Source: VAZQ01 sp040510075 | Lineage (GTDB): Bacteria; Pseudomonadota; Alphaproteobacteria; Rhizobiales; Xanthobacteraceae | Assembly: GCA_040510075.1 (NCBI GenBank) | Contig: JBEVJT010000150.1 | Coordinates: 1 to 8,203 of the forward strand | Direction: 5' to 3' | Length of the DNA: 8,203 bases | Shown: piece after piece, positions 1 through 6,715 of the stretch | Layout: each line of letters starts with the position of its first letter | Position numbering within the stretch: position 1 is the first letter of the stretch | Notes under the pieces: generated by a model | Databases searched by the model: none | What the model saw: only the letters and a program-made list of their open reading frames with translations | What the model was told of the DNA's origin: nothing | Program-made: the position numbers and the translations under genes

Positions 1-321
1 AAGATCCAGAACGAGACGTTCAACGTCGGGTTTCAGAATCTCTCGCTCATGGAGATAGCGGAGCTGGTGCGGCGCGTGGTGAGCGAGGAGATTCCGAACC
101 GGAAAGGCGTCGAGATCGTCACCACGCCCACGGACGACATTCGCTCCTATCACATCAATTCGGAGAAGATCAGGCGCGTCCTCGGTTACAACCCGCGCCG
201 CACCATCGAGGACGCGGTGCGCGAGCTCACGCGCGCCTTCGTCGCCAACAAGGTCCCCAACAGCATGGAGGACGACCGCTACTACAACGTGCGCCTACTC
301 AAGCGACTCAAGGCGGCATAG
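1..321 (+). CDS. C-terminal part of an extended SDR nucleotide-sugar epimerase/dehydratase (5' end outside window)
   Basis: The frame is open from base 1 and ends at TAG 319-321, giving 106 visible residues. The gene begins upstream of the window, so the internal ATG at 49 is not taken as the start. The visible part has the C-terminal features of extended short-chain dehydrogenases that act on nucleotide sugars. These are the TFNVG strand (visible residues 6-10), a following helix that starts the substrate domain, a DDIRSYHIN stretch (45-53) and the SEKI...LGYNP segment (54-65) preceding a terminal helix. The Rossmann fold and the YxxxK active site are not in view, so the exact reaction (epimerase, dehydratase or reductase) cannot be assigned. 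The tail with NSMEDD...YYN (87-96) is familiar from SDR proteins of polysaccharide loci. The next gene starts 13 bases downstream, suggesting cotranscription. Confidence 0.85.
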   Translation, partial: KIQNETFNVGFQNLSLMEIAELVRRVVSEEIPNRKGVEIVTTPTDDIRSYHINSEKIRRVLGYNPRRTIEDAVRELTRAFVANKVPNSMEDDRYYNVRLLKRLKAA

Positions 322-334
322 CGGCCTAAAGCGG

Positions 335-1339
335 ATGACGAGCAAGCCCGTTGCGGTTGTCACGGGTGGCGCCGGATTTATCGGCAGCCACATGGTGGAT
401 GCGTTGCTCGCGGACGGATACGCCGTCCGAGTGATCGACAATCTGGTCGGCGGCCATCGCAGCAATCTCGATCATCAGAAGGGCAATCCCGATCTCGCCT
501 GCTACTGGCAGGACATCCGGCAGCTCGAGCCGGGCTCACGCATCTTTGCCGGCGCGCAGTATGTGTTTCATTTCGCCGGCATCGGCGACATTGTGCCATC
601 GATCGACGAGCCCATCCCCTACATGGAGACCAACGTCCAGGGCACGGTGCGCGTGCTCGAATGTGCGCGGCAAGCGGGCGTACAGAAGTTTCTCTATGCC
701 GCGTCTTCCTCCTGCTATGGCCTAGCGAGTGTCCCGACTGCCGAAGATCATCCCATCGCACCGCAGTATCCTTATGCGCTCTCGAAATATCAGGGCGAGC
801 AGGCGGCGTTCCATTGGCATCATGTTTACCGGCTCCCGGTGAACTCGATCTGCATCTTCAACGCCTATGGCCCGCGCGTGCGCACCACGGGCGCATACGG
901 CGCGGTGTTCGGCGTCTTCTTCCGGCAAAAGCTTGCGGGAAAGCCGTATACCGTCGTGGGGGACGGCACCCAGCGCCGTGATTTCGTCTATGTGACCGAC
1001 ATCGCGCAGGCATTCCTCGCCGCCGCACGAACGCCCGTGAGCGGCGAGCGCTTCAATGTGGGCGCCGGCAATCCACAGCCGGTGAACAAGCTTGTGGAAA
1101 TCCTCGGCGGCGAAGTCGTATACATTCCGAAGCGTCCCGGCGAGCCCGACTGTACCTGGGCCAATATAGAAAAAATTCAGCGCGCGCTGGGCTGGCGGCC
1201 CACCGTCGAATTCGAAGCCGGCGTGCAGCGCATGCTTGCCGACATCGAGCTATGGCGCGACGCCCCGCTATGGGATCCGGAGTCGATTGCCCGCTCGACC
1301 GAAAAGTGGTTTAGGTACCTCGGCGAGCGGCGGGGCTGA
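335..1339 (+). CDS. NAD-dependent epimerase/dehydratase (extended SDR, UDP-glucose 4-epimerase-like)
   Basis: The product has 334 residues, a normal length for the GalE/WbpP-like extended SDR group. It probably interconverts or oxidises/reduces a nucleotide-activated sugar in the cytoplasm using tightly bound NAD. The N-terminus carries the nucleotide-binding motif GGAGFIG (11-17) with an acidic residue after strand 2 (D35, in IDNL). The catalytic serine region ASSSCYG (123-129) and the Y147-xxx-K151 pair (YALSK) are all intact. The RRDFVYV strand (214-220) and ERFNVGAG (238-245) are typical substrate-domain elements. The closest general resemblance is to UDP-glucose/UDP-GlcNAc 4-epimerases, but substrate cannot be read from motifs and a related epimerase or reductase role is possible. 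The ATG at 335 lies 13 bases after the upstream stop with only a weak purine-rich ribosome-binding site. It puts the glycine motif at the usual distance from the N-terminus. Confidence 0.9.
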   Translation: MTSKPVAVVTGGAGFIGSHMVDALLADGYAVRVIDNLVGGHRSNLDHQKGNPDLACYWQDIRQLEPGSRIFAGAQYVFHFAGIGDIVPSIDEPIPYMETNVQGTVRVLECARQAGVQKFLYAASSSCYGLASVPTAEDHPIAPQYPYALSKYQGEQAAFHWHHVYRLPVNSICIFNAYGPRVRTTGAYGAVFGVFFRQKLAGKPYTVVGDGTQRRDFVYVTDIAQAFLAAARTPVSGERFNVGAGNPQPVNKLVEILGGEVVYIPKRPGEPDCTWANIEKIQRALGWRPTVEFEAGVQRMLADIELWRDAPLWDPESIARSTEKWFRYLGERRG

Positions 1340-1345
1340 AAGGAT

Positions 1346-1353
1346 GGGGAGGG
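1346..1353 (+). promoter_or_regulatory. Ribosome-binding site of the nucleotidyltransferase/kinase gene
   Basis: GGGGAGGG lies 4 bases before the ATG at 1358, in the 18-base gap after the preceding stop. It is one of the stronger Shine-Dalgarno-like sequences in the window and supports the ATG at 1358 as the start. A second AGGA at 1341-1344 lies further upstream. Confidence 0.6.
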
Positions 1354-1357
1354 CGGC

Positions 1358-2908
1358 ATGCTCGTATCTTTGACCGAGCGCTATCGGCACAAGATCAGGA
1401 CGGCGGAAGAGTTGCGCACCCTGGTCGGCGCTCGGCCGCGTGCCAAGAAGGTGATCATGTGCCACGGCGTATTTGACGTCGTGCATCCTGGTCACGTGCG
1501 CCATCTCGTCTATGCGAAGTCGAAGGCTGACATTCTCATCGCGAGCCTCACCGCCGACCAACACATCACCAAGGGCGTGTACCGCCCGCACGTGCCGCAA
1601 GATCTGCGCGCCGTGAACCTCGCTGCGTTCGAGATGGTCGATTATGTTGTGATCGACGAGCGCGACAAGCCGCTTGAAAACATCCGCCTGATCGAGCCCG
1701 ATTATTTCGCCAAGGGCTTCGAATACGGCGGCAACGGACTTTCCGCAAAGACCGCCGAAGAGCTCGCCGTGATCCAGTCCTACGGCGGCGAGCTGATCTT
1801 CACCCCGGGCGACATCATTTATTCATCAAGCGCGCTCCTCCGCCAGGACGAACCCGACGTTCGGCATGCGAACCTGCAAATCCTGATGGAGCGCAACAAC
1901 ATCGATTTCGACATGTTGCGCCGCGTGATCGACGACATGCGCGGGCACCGCGTGCACGTGGTCGGCGACACCATCGTCGACAGCTACACCTATTGCGCCA
2001 TGATCGGCGGACAGACGAAGACACCGACGCTTTCCGTCGCATTCGAGCGGAAGGTCGACTTCGTGGGCGGCGCGGGCGTCGTGGCGAAACACCTGATGGC
2101 CGCCGGAGCGCAGGTCACCTTCTCGACCGTGCTGGGCAACGATCCGCTCAAAGACCTTGTCATCGATGATCTGAAAACCGCCGGGGTCGAGCTCAACGCG
2201 GTGATCGACAGAACGAGGCCGACGGTAAACAAGAATGCCATCGTCGTCGGCGGTTACCGGCTGTTGAAGGTTGACACTCTTGACAACCGCTCGATCTCCG
2301 ATGACGTGCTCGCGAAAATTCAGTCGCGCGTGAACAGCCAGCCGGTCGAGGCGGTGGTCTATGCCGATTTCCGGCATGGCATCTTCAACAAGCGCACCAC
2401 TCCCAAGCTGATCGAAGTCATTCCGCAAGGCGTCTATCGGGTGGCCGACAGCCAGGTGGCAAGCCGCTGGGGCAACATCACCGAGTTCATGGACTTCGAC
2501 CTGATCACGCCCAACGAACGCGAAGCGCGCTTTGCCGTGGGCGATCAGGACTCTGGCGTGCGCCCCCTCGCCTCGCTCGTTTACGATCAGGCGCGCTGCA
2601 AGCTCCTCATCCTCAAGCTCGGCGAACGCGGCGTGCTGGCCTGCCGCGACAAGGAGCACTATTCGCTCGACAGCTATTTCGTCATCGACAGCTTCGTCGA
2701 CCGGCTCGTGGATGCGGTGGGCGCCGGCGACGCGCTCCTCGCCTACTCCACCCTCGCCATGCTCACCTGCCGCAACGATGCCGCCGCCACCATCCTCGGC
2801 ACCATGGCGGCGTCCTGCGAGTGCGAGTTCGACGGCAATGTCCCGGTCACGCCGGATCACGTGCGCGCCAAGATCGATGCCGTTGAGCGCGAGCTGACAT
2901 TCCAGTAA
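1358..2908 (+). CDS. Bifunctional nucleotidyltransferase / PfkB-family sugar kinase, HldE-like with domains in reversed order
   Basis: The product has 516 residues and two domains. The N-terminal domain (about 30-165) is a cytidylyltransferase-fold nucleotidyltransferase. It carries HGVFDVVHPGH (36-46) with the HxGH nucleotide-binding signature at 43-46, then KGVYRP (72-77) and YSSSALLR (155-162), all matching RfaE/HldE nucleotidyltransferase domains. The C-terminal domain (about 198-510) is a ribokinase/PfkB kinase with GDTIVD (203-208), GGAG (237-240), TPNERE (384-389), KLGERG (420-425) and the signature DAVGAGD (452-458), whose last Asp is the expected catalytic base. In Escherichia coli HldE the kinase comes first and the nucleotidyltransferase second; here the order is swapped. 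HldE phosphorylates heptose 7-phosphate at C1 and then adenylates the resulting heptose 1-phosphate. By analogy this protein should phosphorylate and activate a sugar, perhaps a heptose, as an NDP-sugar. The sugar and the nucleotide are not established. It follows an epimerase gene by 18 bases. Confidence 0.88.
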   Translation: MLVSLTERYRHKIRTAEELRTLVGARPRAKKVIMCHGVFDVVHPGHVRHLVYAKSKADILIASLTADQHITKGVYRPHVPQDLRAVNLAAFEMVDYVVIDERDKPLENIRLIEPDYFAKGFEYGGNGLSAKTAEELAVIQSYGGELIFTPGDIIYSSSALLRQDEPDVRHANLQILMERNNIDFDMLRRVIDDMRGHRVHVVGDTIVDSYTYCAMIGGQTKTPTLSVAFERKVDFVGGAGVVAKHLMAAGAQVTFSTVLGNDPLKDLVIDDLKTAGVELNAVIDRTRPTVNKNAIVVGGYRLLKVDTLDNRSISDDVLAKIQSRVNSQPVEAVVYADFRHGIFNKRTTPKLIEVIPQGVYRVADSQVASRWGNITEFMDFDLITPNEREARFAVGDQDSGVRPLASLVYDQARCKLLILKLGERGVLACRDKEHYSLDSYFVIDSFVDRLVDAVGAGDALLAYSTLAMLTCRNDAAATILGTMAASCECEFDGNVPVTPDHVRAKIDAVERELTFQ

Positions 2909-2918
2909 TCCCTCCTGC

Positions 2919-3857
2919 ATGCGCGTGGTGGTGGCGGGGCTCGGAGTCCAGGGCTACAAGCGACGCGCGGTAGCAGGGCCCGATTTCGTCGCCTCCGTCG
3001 ACCCGGTCAATGCCGAGGCTGACTATCGCCGCATCGACGACATTCCGGTCGAAAAATATGATGCCGTGCTCGCCTGCATTCCCGATGCGCCCAAGATCGC
3101 CGTCCTGAACTATTGCGTGAAGAACAAGAAGCATATCCTTGTGGAAAAACCACTTTATGCTGAGCGTGTGGGCGGCATCATCGACCTCGAACAGCGCGCG
3201 CGCGACGCGGGCGTGGTCTGCTATACCGCCTACAACCACCGGTTTGAGCCGCACTATGTTCGCATGCGCGATCTCATCGCCAGCCATCAGCTTGGAAAGA
3301 TCTACAGCTGCCGCATGTTTTACGGGAACGGTACCGCGCGCCTCGTGCGCGAGTCCGTCTGGCGCGATCAGGGCGCGGGCGTGCTGCCCGATCTGGGCTC
3401 GCATTTGCTCGACACCTGCCGCTTCTGGTTCGGCGACATCCCTGATGATTTTTCGGTCGTGAGCGCGCGCGCCTTCGAGAACCGCGCGCCCGATCACGTA
3501 GTCATTCTGAGCGCGGGCGGCGCCCTCCGCATCGAACTCGAAATGACGTTGCTGATGTGGCGCAACCATTTCACCTGCGACATCCTCGCAGAAAAGGGCA
3601 GCGCGCATATTTCATCGCTGTGCAAATGGGGACCTTCCGTCTTCACGCACCGAAAGCGTGTCCTGCCCAGCGGCCGCCCGCCCGAGGAAAGCGTTACCCT
3701 GGTGCAGGATGACCCCACGTGGGCGCTCGAATATGCACATTTCAAGAAACTATGCGCCAGCGGCACACCGACTGACTTGTCCGAGGATGTTTGGTTGCAT
3801 CAGGCGCTCGAGCGCATCGGGAACGATGCGATAAGCATCGCCAGGAAGGCCGCGTGA
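2919..3857 (+). CDS. Gfo/Idh/MocA family NAD(P)-dependent oxidoreductase
   Basis: The product has 312 residues, slightly short for this family. An N-terminal Rossmann fold has GLGVQGYKR (8-16). It is followed by the family hallmark EKP (76-78), whose lysine is normally catalytic. The C-terminal domain shows AYNHRFEP (104-111) and D158-x-G-x-H162 in a DLGSHLLD segment, the usual second active-site signature of sugar oxidoreductases in this family. It probably oxidises or reduces a hydroxyl/keto group of a sugar or nucleotide sugar in the cytoplasm. In polysaccharide loci such enzymes often produce 3-keto or 6-keto intermediates or reduce them. The ATG at 2919 is 10 bases after the upstream stop with no good Shine-Dalgarno sequence, which suggests translational coupling. 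The stop overlaps the GTG start of the next gene by 4 bases (GTGA). The reaction direction and substrate are unknown. Confidence 0.88.
   Translation: MRVVVAGLGVQGYKRRAVAGPDFVASVDPVNAEADYRRIDDIPVEKYDAVLACIPDAPKIAVLNYCVKNKKHILVEKPLYAERVGGIIDLEQRARDAGVVCYTAYNHRFEPHYVRMRDLIASHQLGKIYSCRMFYGNGTARLVRESVWRDQGAGVLPDLGSHLLDTCRFWFGDIPDDFSVVSARAFENRAPDHVVILSAGGALRIELEMTLLMWRNHFTCDILAEKGSAHISSLCKWGPSVFTHRKRVLPSGRPPEESVTLVQDDPTWALEYAHFKKLCASGTPTDLSEDVWLHQALERIGNDAISIARKAA
3843..3849 (+). promoter_or_regulatory. Ribosome-binding site that decides the GTG start at 3854
   Basis: AGGAAGG lies 4 bases upstream of GTG 3854, inside the end of the oxidoreductase gene. It favours this GTG over the longer reading from ATG 3791, which would add 21 residues unlike any dehydrogenase N-terminus before the IVGFAGMTHLG strand. 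The GTG overlaps the preceding TGA as GTGA. Confidence 0.65.
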
Positions 3858-5149
3858 GCGCTCCCATCGTCGGCTTTGCCGGGATGACGCATCTCGGGCT
3901 TGTTTCGGCGACCGCCGTCGCGAGCCGCGGGTTTCAGACTATTTGCTACGACGCCGATGACTCATTGGTTCGACGACTAAAGTCGCGCGATTTGCCCGTA
4001 AGCGAGCCTGACCTCGCAGCGCTCATGCAAGCCAATGGAGCGCGCCAGACGTTTACGGGTTCGGCAGGCGATCTCAACCGGTGCGACGTTGTCTATATCG
4101 CCGCCGACGTCCCGACGAACGATGCAGGCGAAAGCGATCTCGGTGGCATCCGAGTGCTCATCGACCGCATTGTGCCGGTGCTCGCGACCAATACCGTGCT
4201 GGTCGTGCTCTCGCAGGTGCCGCCCGGGTTCACGCGCGCCCTGTCCGCTCCCCCGCCCGAGCGCCGCTACTATCAGGTCGAAACGCTCGTGTTCGGCCGC
4301 GCCGTGGAGAGGGCGGCGAAGCCCGAGCGCTTCATCGTCGGCTGCGCCAATCCGCGCGAGCCGCTGGATGCGCGCCTGCGAGGGCTTCTCGAAGCGTTTG
4401 GGTGCCCCATCCTGCCGATGCGCTACGAGAGCGCAGAACTCGCAAAGATTTCCATCAATGTGTGCCTCGCGGCATCGATCAGTGTGGCCAATACGCTTGC
4501 AGAGCTCTGTGAGACAGTGGGTGCCAACTGGTCGGAAATCGTGCCCGCGCTGAAGCTGGACCGGCGCATCGGGCCGGACAGCTATCTTTCCCCTGGCCTC
4601 GGCATTGCCGGAGGAAATTTGGAGCGCGATCTCGCGACGATCGTGGGGTTCGGCGCTCGGCATGGAACCGACACGGCTGTGGTGGAGGCCTTTCTCGGCA
4701 ACAGCCGCAGGCGGCGCGATTGGGCGGCCAGTACCCTGAAATCAACTTTGCTGCGCGAAAAGGCAGATCCAGTCGTGGCCGTATGGGGACTCGCATACAA
4801 GGAAAACACCCACTCCATTAAAAACTCCCCTGCCCTAGCAACCATCTCTCAGCTGCCTCCTGGGGTCACGGTACGCGTGCACGATCCAGTCGTGCCGGCG
4901 AGCGCCGCCGGCCACCCTCGCGCTGAGGGGTGCCCTGAGCCCTTGGAGGCGGCCAGGGGTGCCGATGCCCTCATGATACTTACTCCCTGGCCCCAATATC
5001 GCGCTATCGCCCCCTCCGAGGTCGCCCGCAGCATGGCGGGGCGCCTCCTGCTTGACCCGTACCGGGTCATGGATCCGGAGGCTTCGGAAGCAGCCGGGCT
5101 GCGCTACTACACCCTCGGACGACCGGCACCCCAGGCGCGCGTCGGTTAG
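3854..5149 (+). CDS. UDP-glucose/GDP-mannose dehydrogenase family protein lacking the catalytic cysteine
   Basis: The product has 431 residues from GTG 3854, a typical family length. The family normally performs a two-step, four-electron oxidation of a nucleotide sugar at C6 to the uronic acid. The fold is clear from four segments: the N-terminal Rossmann strand IVGFAGMTHLGL (5-16), YESAELAKISINV (191-203), WGLAYKENTHSIKNSPAL (311-328) and VHDPVVP (342-348). Aligned by eye without gaps to the usual GFGGSCFPKD block, residues 250-259 read GIAGGNLERD. The catalytic Cys is therefore Asn255, while the Asp at 259 is kept. Lys198 and Asn202, equivalent to the active-site Lys/Asn, are also kept. The usual STVP reads SQVP (120-123), and the second Glu of the PEFLRE motif aligns with Phe147. 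A complete oxidation to a uronate is therefore doubtful. A two-electron oxidation to an aldehyde, a different reaction, or a binding role are possible. GGG glycine codons are much commoner here than in the kinase gene upstream. Confidence 0.85.
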   Translation: MSAPIVGFAGMTHLGLVSATAVASRGFQTICYDADDSLVRRLKSRDLPVSEPDLAALMQANGARQTFTGSAGDLNRCDVVYIAADVPTNDAGESDLGGIRVLIDRIVPVLATNTVLVVLSQVPPGFTRALSAPPPERRYYQVETLVFGRAVERAAKPERFIVGCANPREPLDARLRGLLEAFGCPILPMRYESAELAKISINVCLAASISVANTLAELCETVGANWSEIVPALKLDRRIGPDSYLSPGLGIAGGNLERDLATIVGFGARHGTDTAVVEAFLGNSRRRRDWAASTLKSTLLREKADPVVAVWGLAYKENTHSIKNSPALATISQLPPGVTVRVHDPVVPASAAGHPRAEGCPEPLEAARGADALMILTPWPQYRAIAPSEVARSMAGRLLLDPYRVMDPEASEAAGLRYYTLGRPAPQARVG

Positions 5150-5151
5150 CC

Positions 5152-6036
5152 ATGCTGCAGCACCTCAATCAAAGCCCGTCCCTTACGGAACGGACCGTTG
5201 TCGTCGGCTCCGGGGGCTTCGTGGGCGGCGCACTGATGCGACGCCTGCAGGCGGCCGGGGCCCCTGCCCTGGGGCTCACCCGCAAGGAGATCGATCTGAC
5301 TGGGCGCGGGGCCGCCGAACGGCTCTCAGACCTGCTCAGAAGCACGGACGCGGTTGTGGCCGTCGCCGCGCGCGCGCCCTGCAAAGACATGGGCATGATG
5401 GTCGAGAATATGCTCATCACCCGAGCCATCACCGATGCGCTCGCGAAGACCCCCGTGGAGCATGTCGTGAACATCGGCTCCGATGCGGTCTATGCCGACG
5501 GCCCTGTCCCGCTGACGGAATCCACCCCTACCGCTCCCACGAGCCTGCACGGAGCAATGCATCTTGCGCGCGAGATCGCATTCACGAGCCTGATCAAATC
5601 GCCCCTCGCGCTGTTGCGACCGACGCTCATCTACGGCGCCCAAGATCCGCACAACGGCTATGGCCCCAACCGGTTTCGCCGACTTGCCAACGCGGGTCAG
5701 GAGATCGTGCTGTTCGGAGAAGGTGAAGAACGCCGTGATCACGTACTCGTCGATGATGTCTCCGAAATCATCCTGCGGGTGCTGCAGTGGCGCAGCACGG
5801 GCGTGCTCAATGTCGCCAGTGGCGAGACCCATTCGTTTCGAGAAGTGGCCGAGCTCGTGATGGCGCGCGCTGGACGAACTGTTTCGATAAAGTCCAGTCC
5901 GCGCAGCGGCCCCATGCCGCACAACGGGTATCGCCCCTTCGACATTTCCGCCTGCCGTGCGGCGTTTGCGGATTTCACCTACACCGCGCTCCCGGAAGGG
6001 ATTGCGAAGGCGCAGCGCGAGCCCGCGAGGGCCTGA
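5152..6036 (+). CDS. NAD-dependent epimerase/dehydratase-like SDR with altered active site
   Basis: The product has 294 residues, at the short end for extended SDRs. It has the nucleotide-binding motif GSGGFVG (19-25), the NIGSDAVYAD strand (107-116) with Ser110 at the catalytic serine position, and RPTLIYGAQDPHNGYG (156-171). A RRDHVLVDDV segment (194-203) and GVLNVASGE (217-225) are the usual substrate-domain landmarks. At the place of the catalytic YxxxK the protein reads HGAMH (133-137), so both the Tyr and the Lys are His. The fold should bind NAD(H) and probably a sugar nucleotide, but classical SDR proton relay is not expected. It may have a changed mechanism, act only in binding, or work with the preceding dehydrogenase homologue, which is also altered. 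The ATG at 5152 follows the upstream stop by 2 bases with no clear Shine-Dalgarno sequence, suggesting coupling. A somewhat later start would also fit. Confidence 0.82.
   Translation: MLQHLNQSPSLTERTVVVGSGGFVGGALMRRLQAAGAPALGLTRKEIDLTGRGAAERLSDLLRSTDAVVAVAARAPCKDMGMMVENMLITRAITDALAKTPVEHVVNIGSDAVYADGPVPLTESTPTAPTSLHGAMHLAREIAFTSLIKSPLALLRPTLIYGAQDPHNGYGPNRFRRLANAGQEIVLFGEGEERRDHVLVDDVSEIILRVLQWRSTGVLNVASGETHSFREVAELVMARAGRTVSIKSSPRSGPMPHNGYRPFDISACRAAFADFTYTALPEGIAKAQREPARA
6027..6031 (+). promoter_or_regulatory. Ribosome-binding site supporting the methyltransferase start at 6036
   Basis: GAGGG lies 4 bases before ATG 6036. That ATG overlaps the stop of the preceding gene by one base (TGATG). 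The site supports this start over reading the frame from 5787, which would run through the preceding gene. Confidence 0.5.
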
Positions 6037-6692
6037 TGCCAGAGCTCGATCTCTTGCGGGCGCTTCCTCGCGTCAAGCGCAACATCCAGAAGCGCAAGGA
6101 GGCGAAGGACCCCGCGGTGGTCGCCATCTCCAAACAATATGGCGAGATGTATTTCGACGGGCCGCGCGAATACGGGTATGGCGGATACCGCTATGACGGC
6201 CGCTGGCTGCCGGTGGCGCGCGACATCATCGATCATTTCGGTCTCAAGCCTGGCATGCGCGTCCTGGACGTCGGATGCGGCAAGGGATTTTTAGTGAAGG
6301 ATTTGATGCTGGCGTACCCTGGCCTCGAAGCGTTCGGGCTCGACATTTCGCTTTATGCTCTGATGCATGCCGAAAGTGAGGTGGTCGGACGACTCCATCT
6401 CGGCACCGCTGAGAAGCTGCCGTTTCCGGACAAGAGCTTCGATTGCGTGCTGTCGCTGAACACCGTGCACAACTTTCCCCGTGCGCGCGCCATCAAGGTC
6501 ATGCAGGAAATCCAGCGAACGTCCGGCGGACGCGCCTTCGTGCAGGTCGACAGCTATCACACGCCGGAACAGAAGGAGATTTTCGAGAGCTGGGTGCTCA
6601 CCGCAGAGTTTCACGATTACCCGGCAGGATGGGTCGAACTCTTTCGCGAGGCGGGCTATACCGGCGACTACTACTGGACCATCATCGAATAG
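6036..6692 (+). CDS. Class I SAM-dependent methyltransferase
   Basis: The product has 218 residues from the ATG at 6036. The SAM-binding motif I is VLDVGCGKGFL (76-86), followed by an acidic residue after strand 2 in GLDIS (101-105) that would bind the ribose of SAM. LPFPDKSFDCVLS (128-140) is the usual motif II/III region of the Methyltransf_11/25 type. About 60 residues precede the core and contain a Tyr/Gly-rich stretch (46-53), which may help form a substrate lid. It likely methylates a sugar or sugar nucleotide (O-, C- or N-methylation cannot be told apart here), in line with its neighbours. The frame also reads open upstream to 5787, but that part is a shadow of the preceding SDR gene. 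The next gene begins 23 bases downstream, the largest gap in the window. Confidence 0.88.
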   Translation: MPELDLLRALPRVKRNIQKRKEAKDPAVVAISKQYGEMYFDGPREYGYGGYRYDGRWLPVARDIIDHFGLKPGMRVLDVGCGKGFLVKDLMLAYPGLEAFGLDISLYALMHAESEVVGRLHLGTAEKLPFPDKSFDCVLSLNTVHNFPRARAIKVMQEIQRTSGGRAFVQVDSYHTPEQKEIFESWVLTAEFHDYPAGWVELFREAGYTGDYYWTIIE

Positions 6693-6715
6693 CGGGATTG
6701 GGGAACTAAAGAGTC

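Noticed and set aside
661..981. Plus-strand alternative-frame open readings such as this one inside the epimerase gene, and similar ones near 2532, 4035, 4081, 5052, 6481 and 6994
   Set aside because: They overlap well-supported genes fully or almost fully, are rich in Arg/Ser/Ala/Pro without motifs, and follow the codon pattern of the real frame.
2911..2916. CCTCCT just before the start at 2919
   Set aside because: It is the complement of a Shine-Dalgarno sequence, not one itself. It cannot serve as a ribosome-binding site on this strand, and no minus-strand gene begins here.
1826..2920. Long open frame on the minus strand (364 residues) opposite the kinase/nucleotidyltransferase gene
   Set aside because: It is antisense to a gene with clear domain motifs. 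Its translation is rich in His, Asp, Glu, Ala and Val with no recognisable motif, as expected from the complement of GC-biased third codon positions.
2847..3608. Minus-strand open frame of 253 residues opposite the Gfo/Idh/MocA gene
   Set aside because: It mirrors the real gene's codon bias, has no known motif and has no independent start context. The + strand gene has intact EKP and DxGxH motifs.
3791..3853. Longer N-terminus for the dehydrogenase homologue starting at ATG 3791
   Set aside because: The extra 21 residues lie inside the preceding gene and do not resemble the family. GTG 3854 has AGGAAGG 4 bases upstream and gives the proper N-terminal Rossmann strand.
3977..4663. Minus-strand open frame of 228 residues opposite the dehydrogenase homologue
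   Set aside because: It is a shadow of the + strand gene, with arginine/histidine-rich low-information translation and no recognisable domain.
4894..4929. Two small inverted repeats (GCCGGC at 4894/4907 and CCCTC/GAGGG at 4915/4925) that could form hairpins
   Set aside because: They sit inside a coding region, the stems are only 5 to 6 bp, and no T-run follows, so they are not a credible terminator.
5787..6035. Longer N-terminus for the methyltransferase starting at 5787
   Set aside because: This part overlaps the preceding SDR gene in another frame and translates to an Arg/His-rich shadow. ATG 6036 has a GAGGG site and a typical one-base stop/start overlap.
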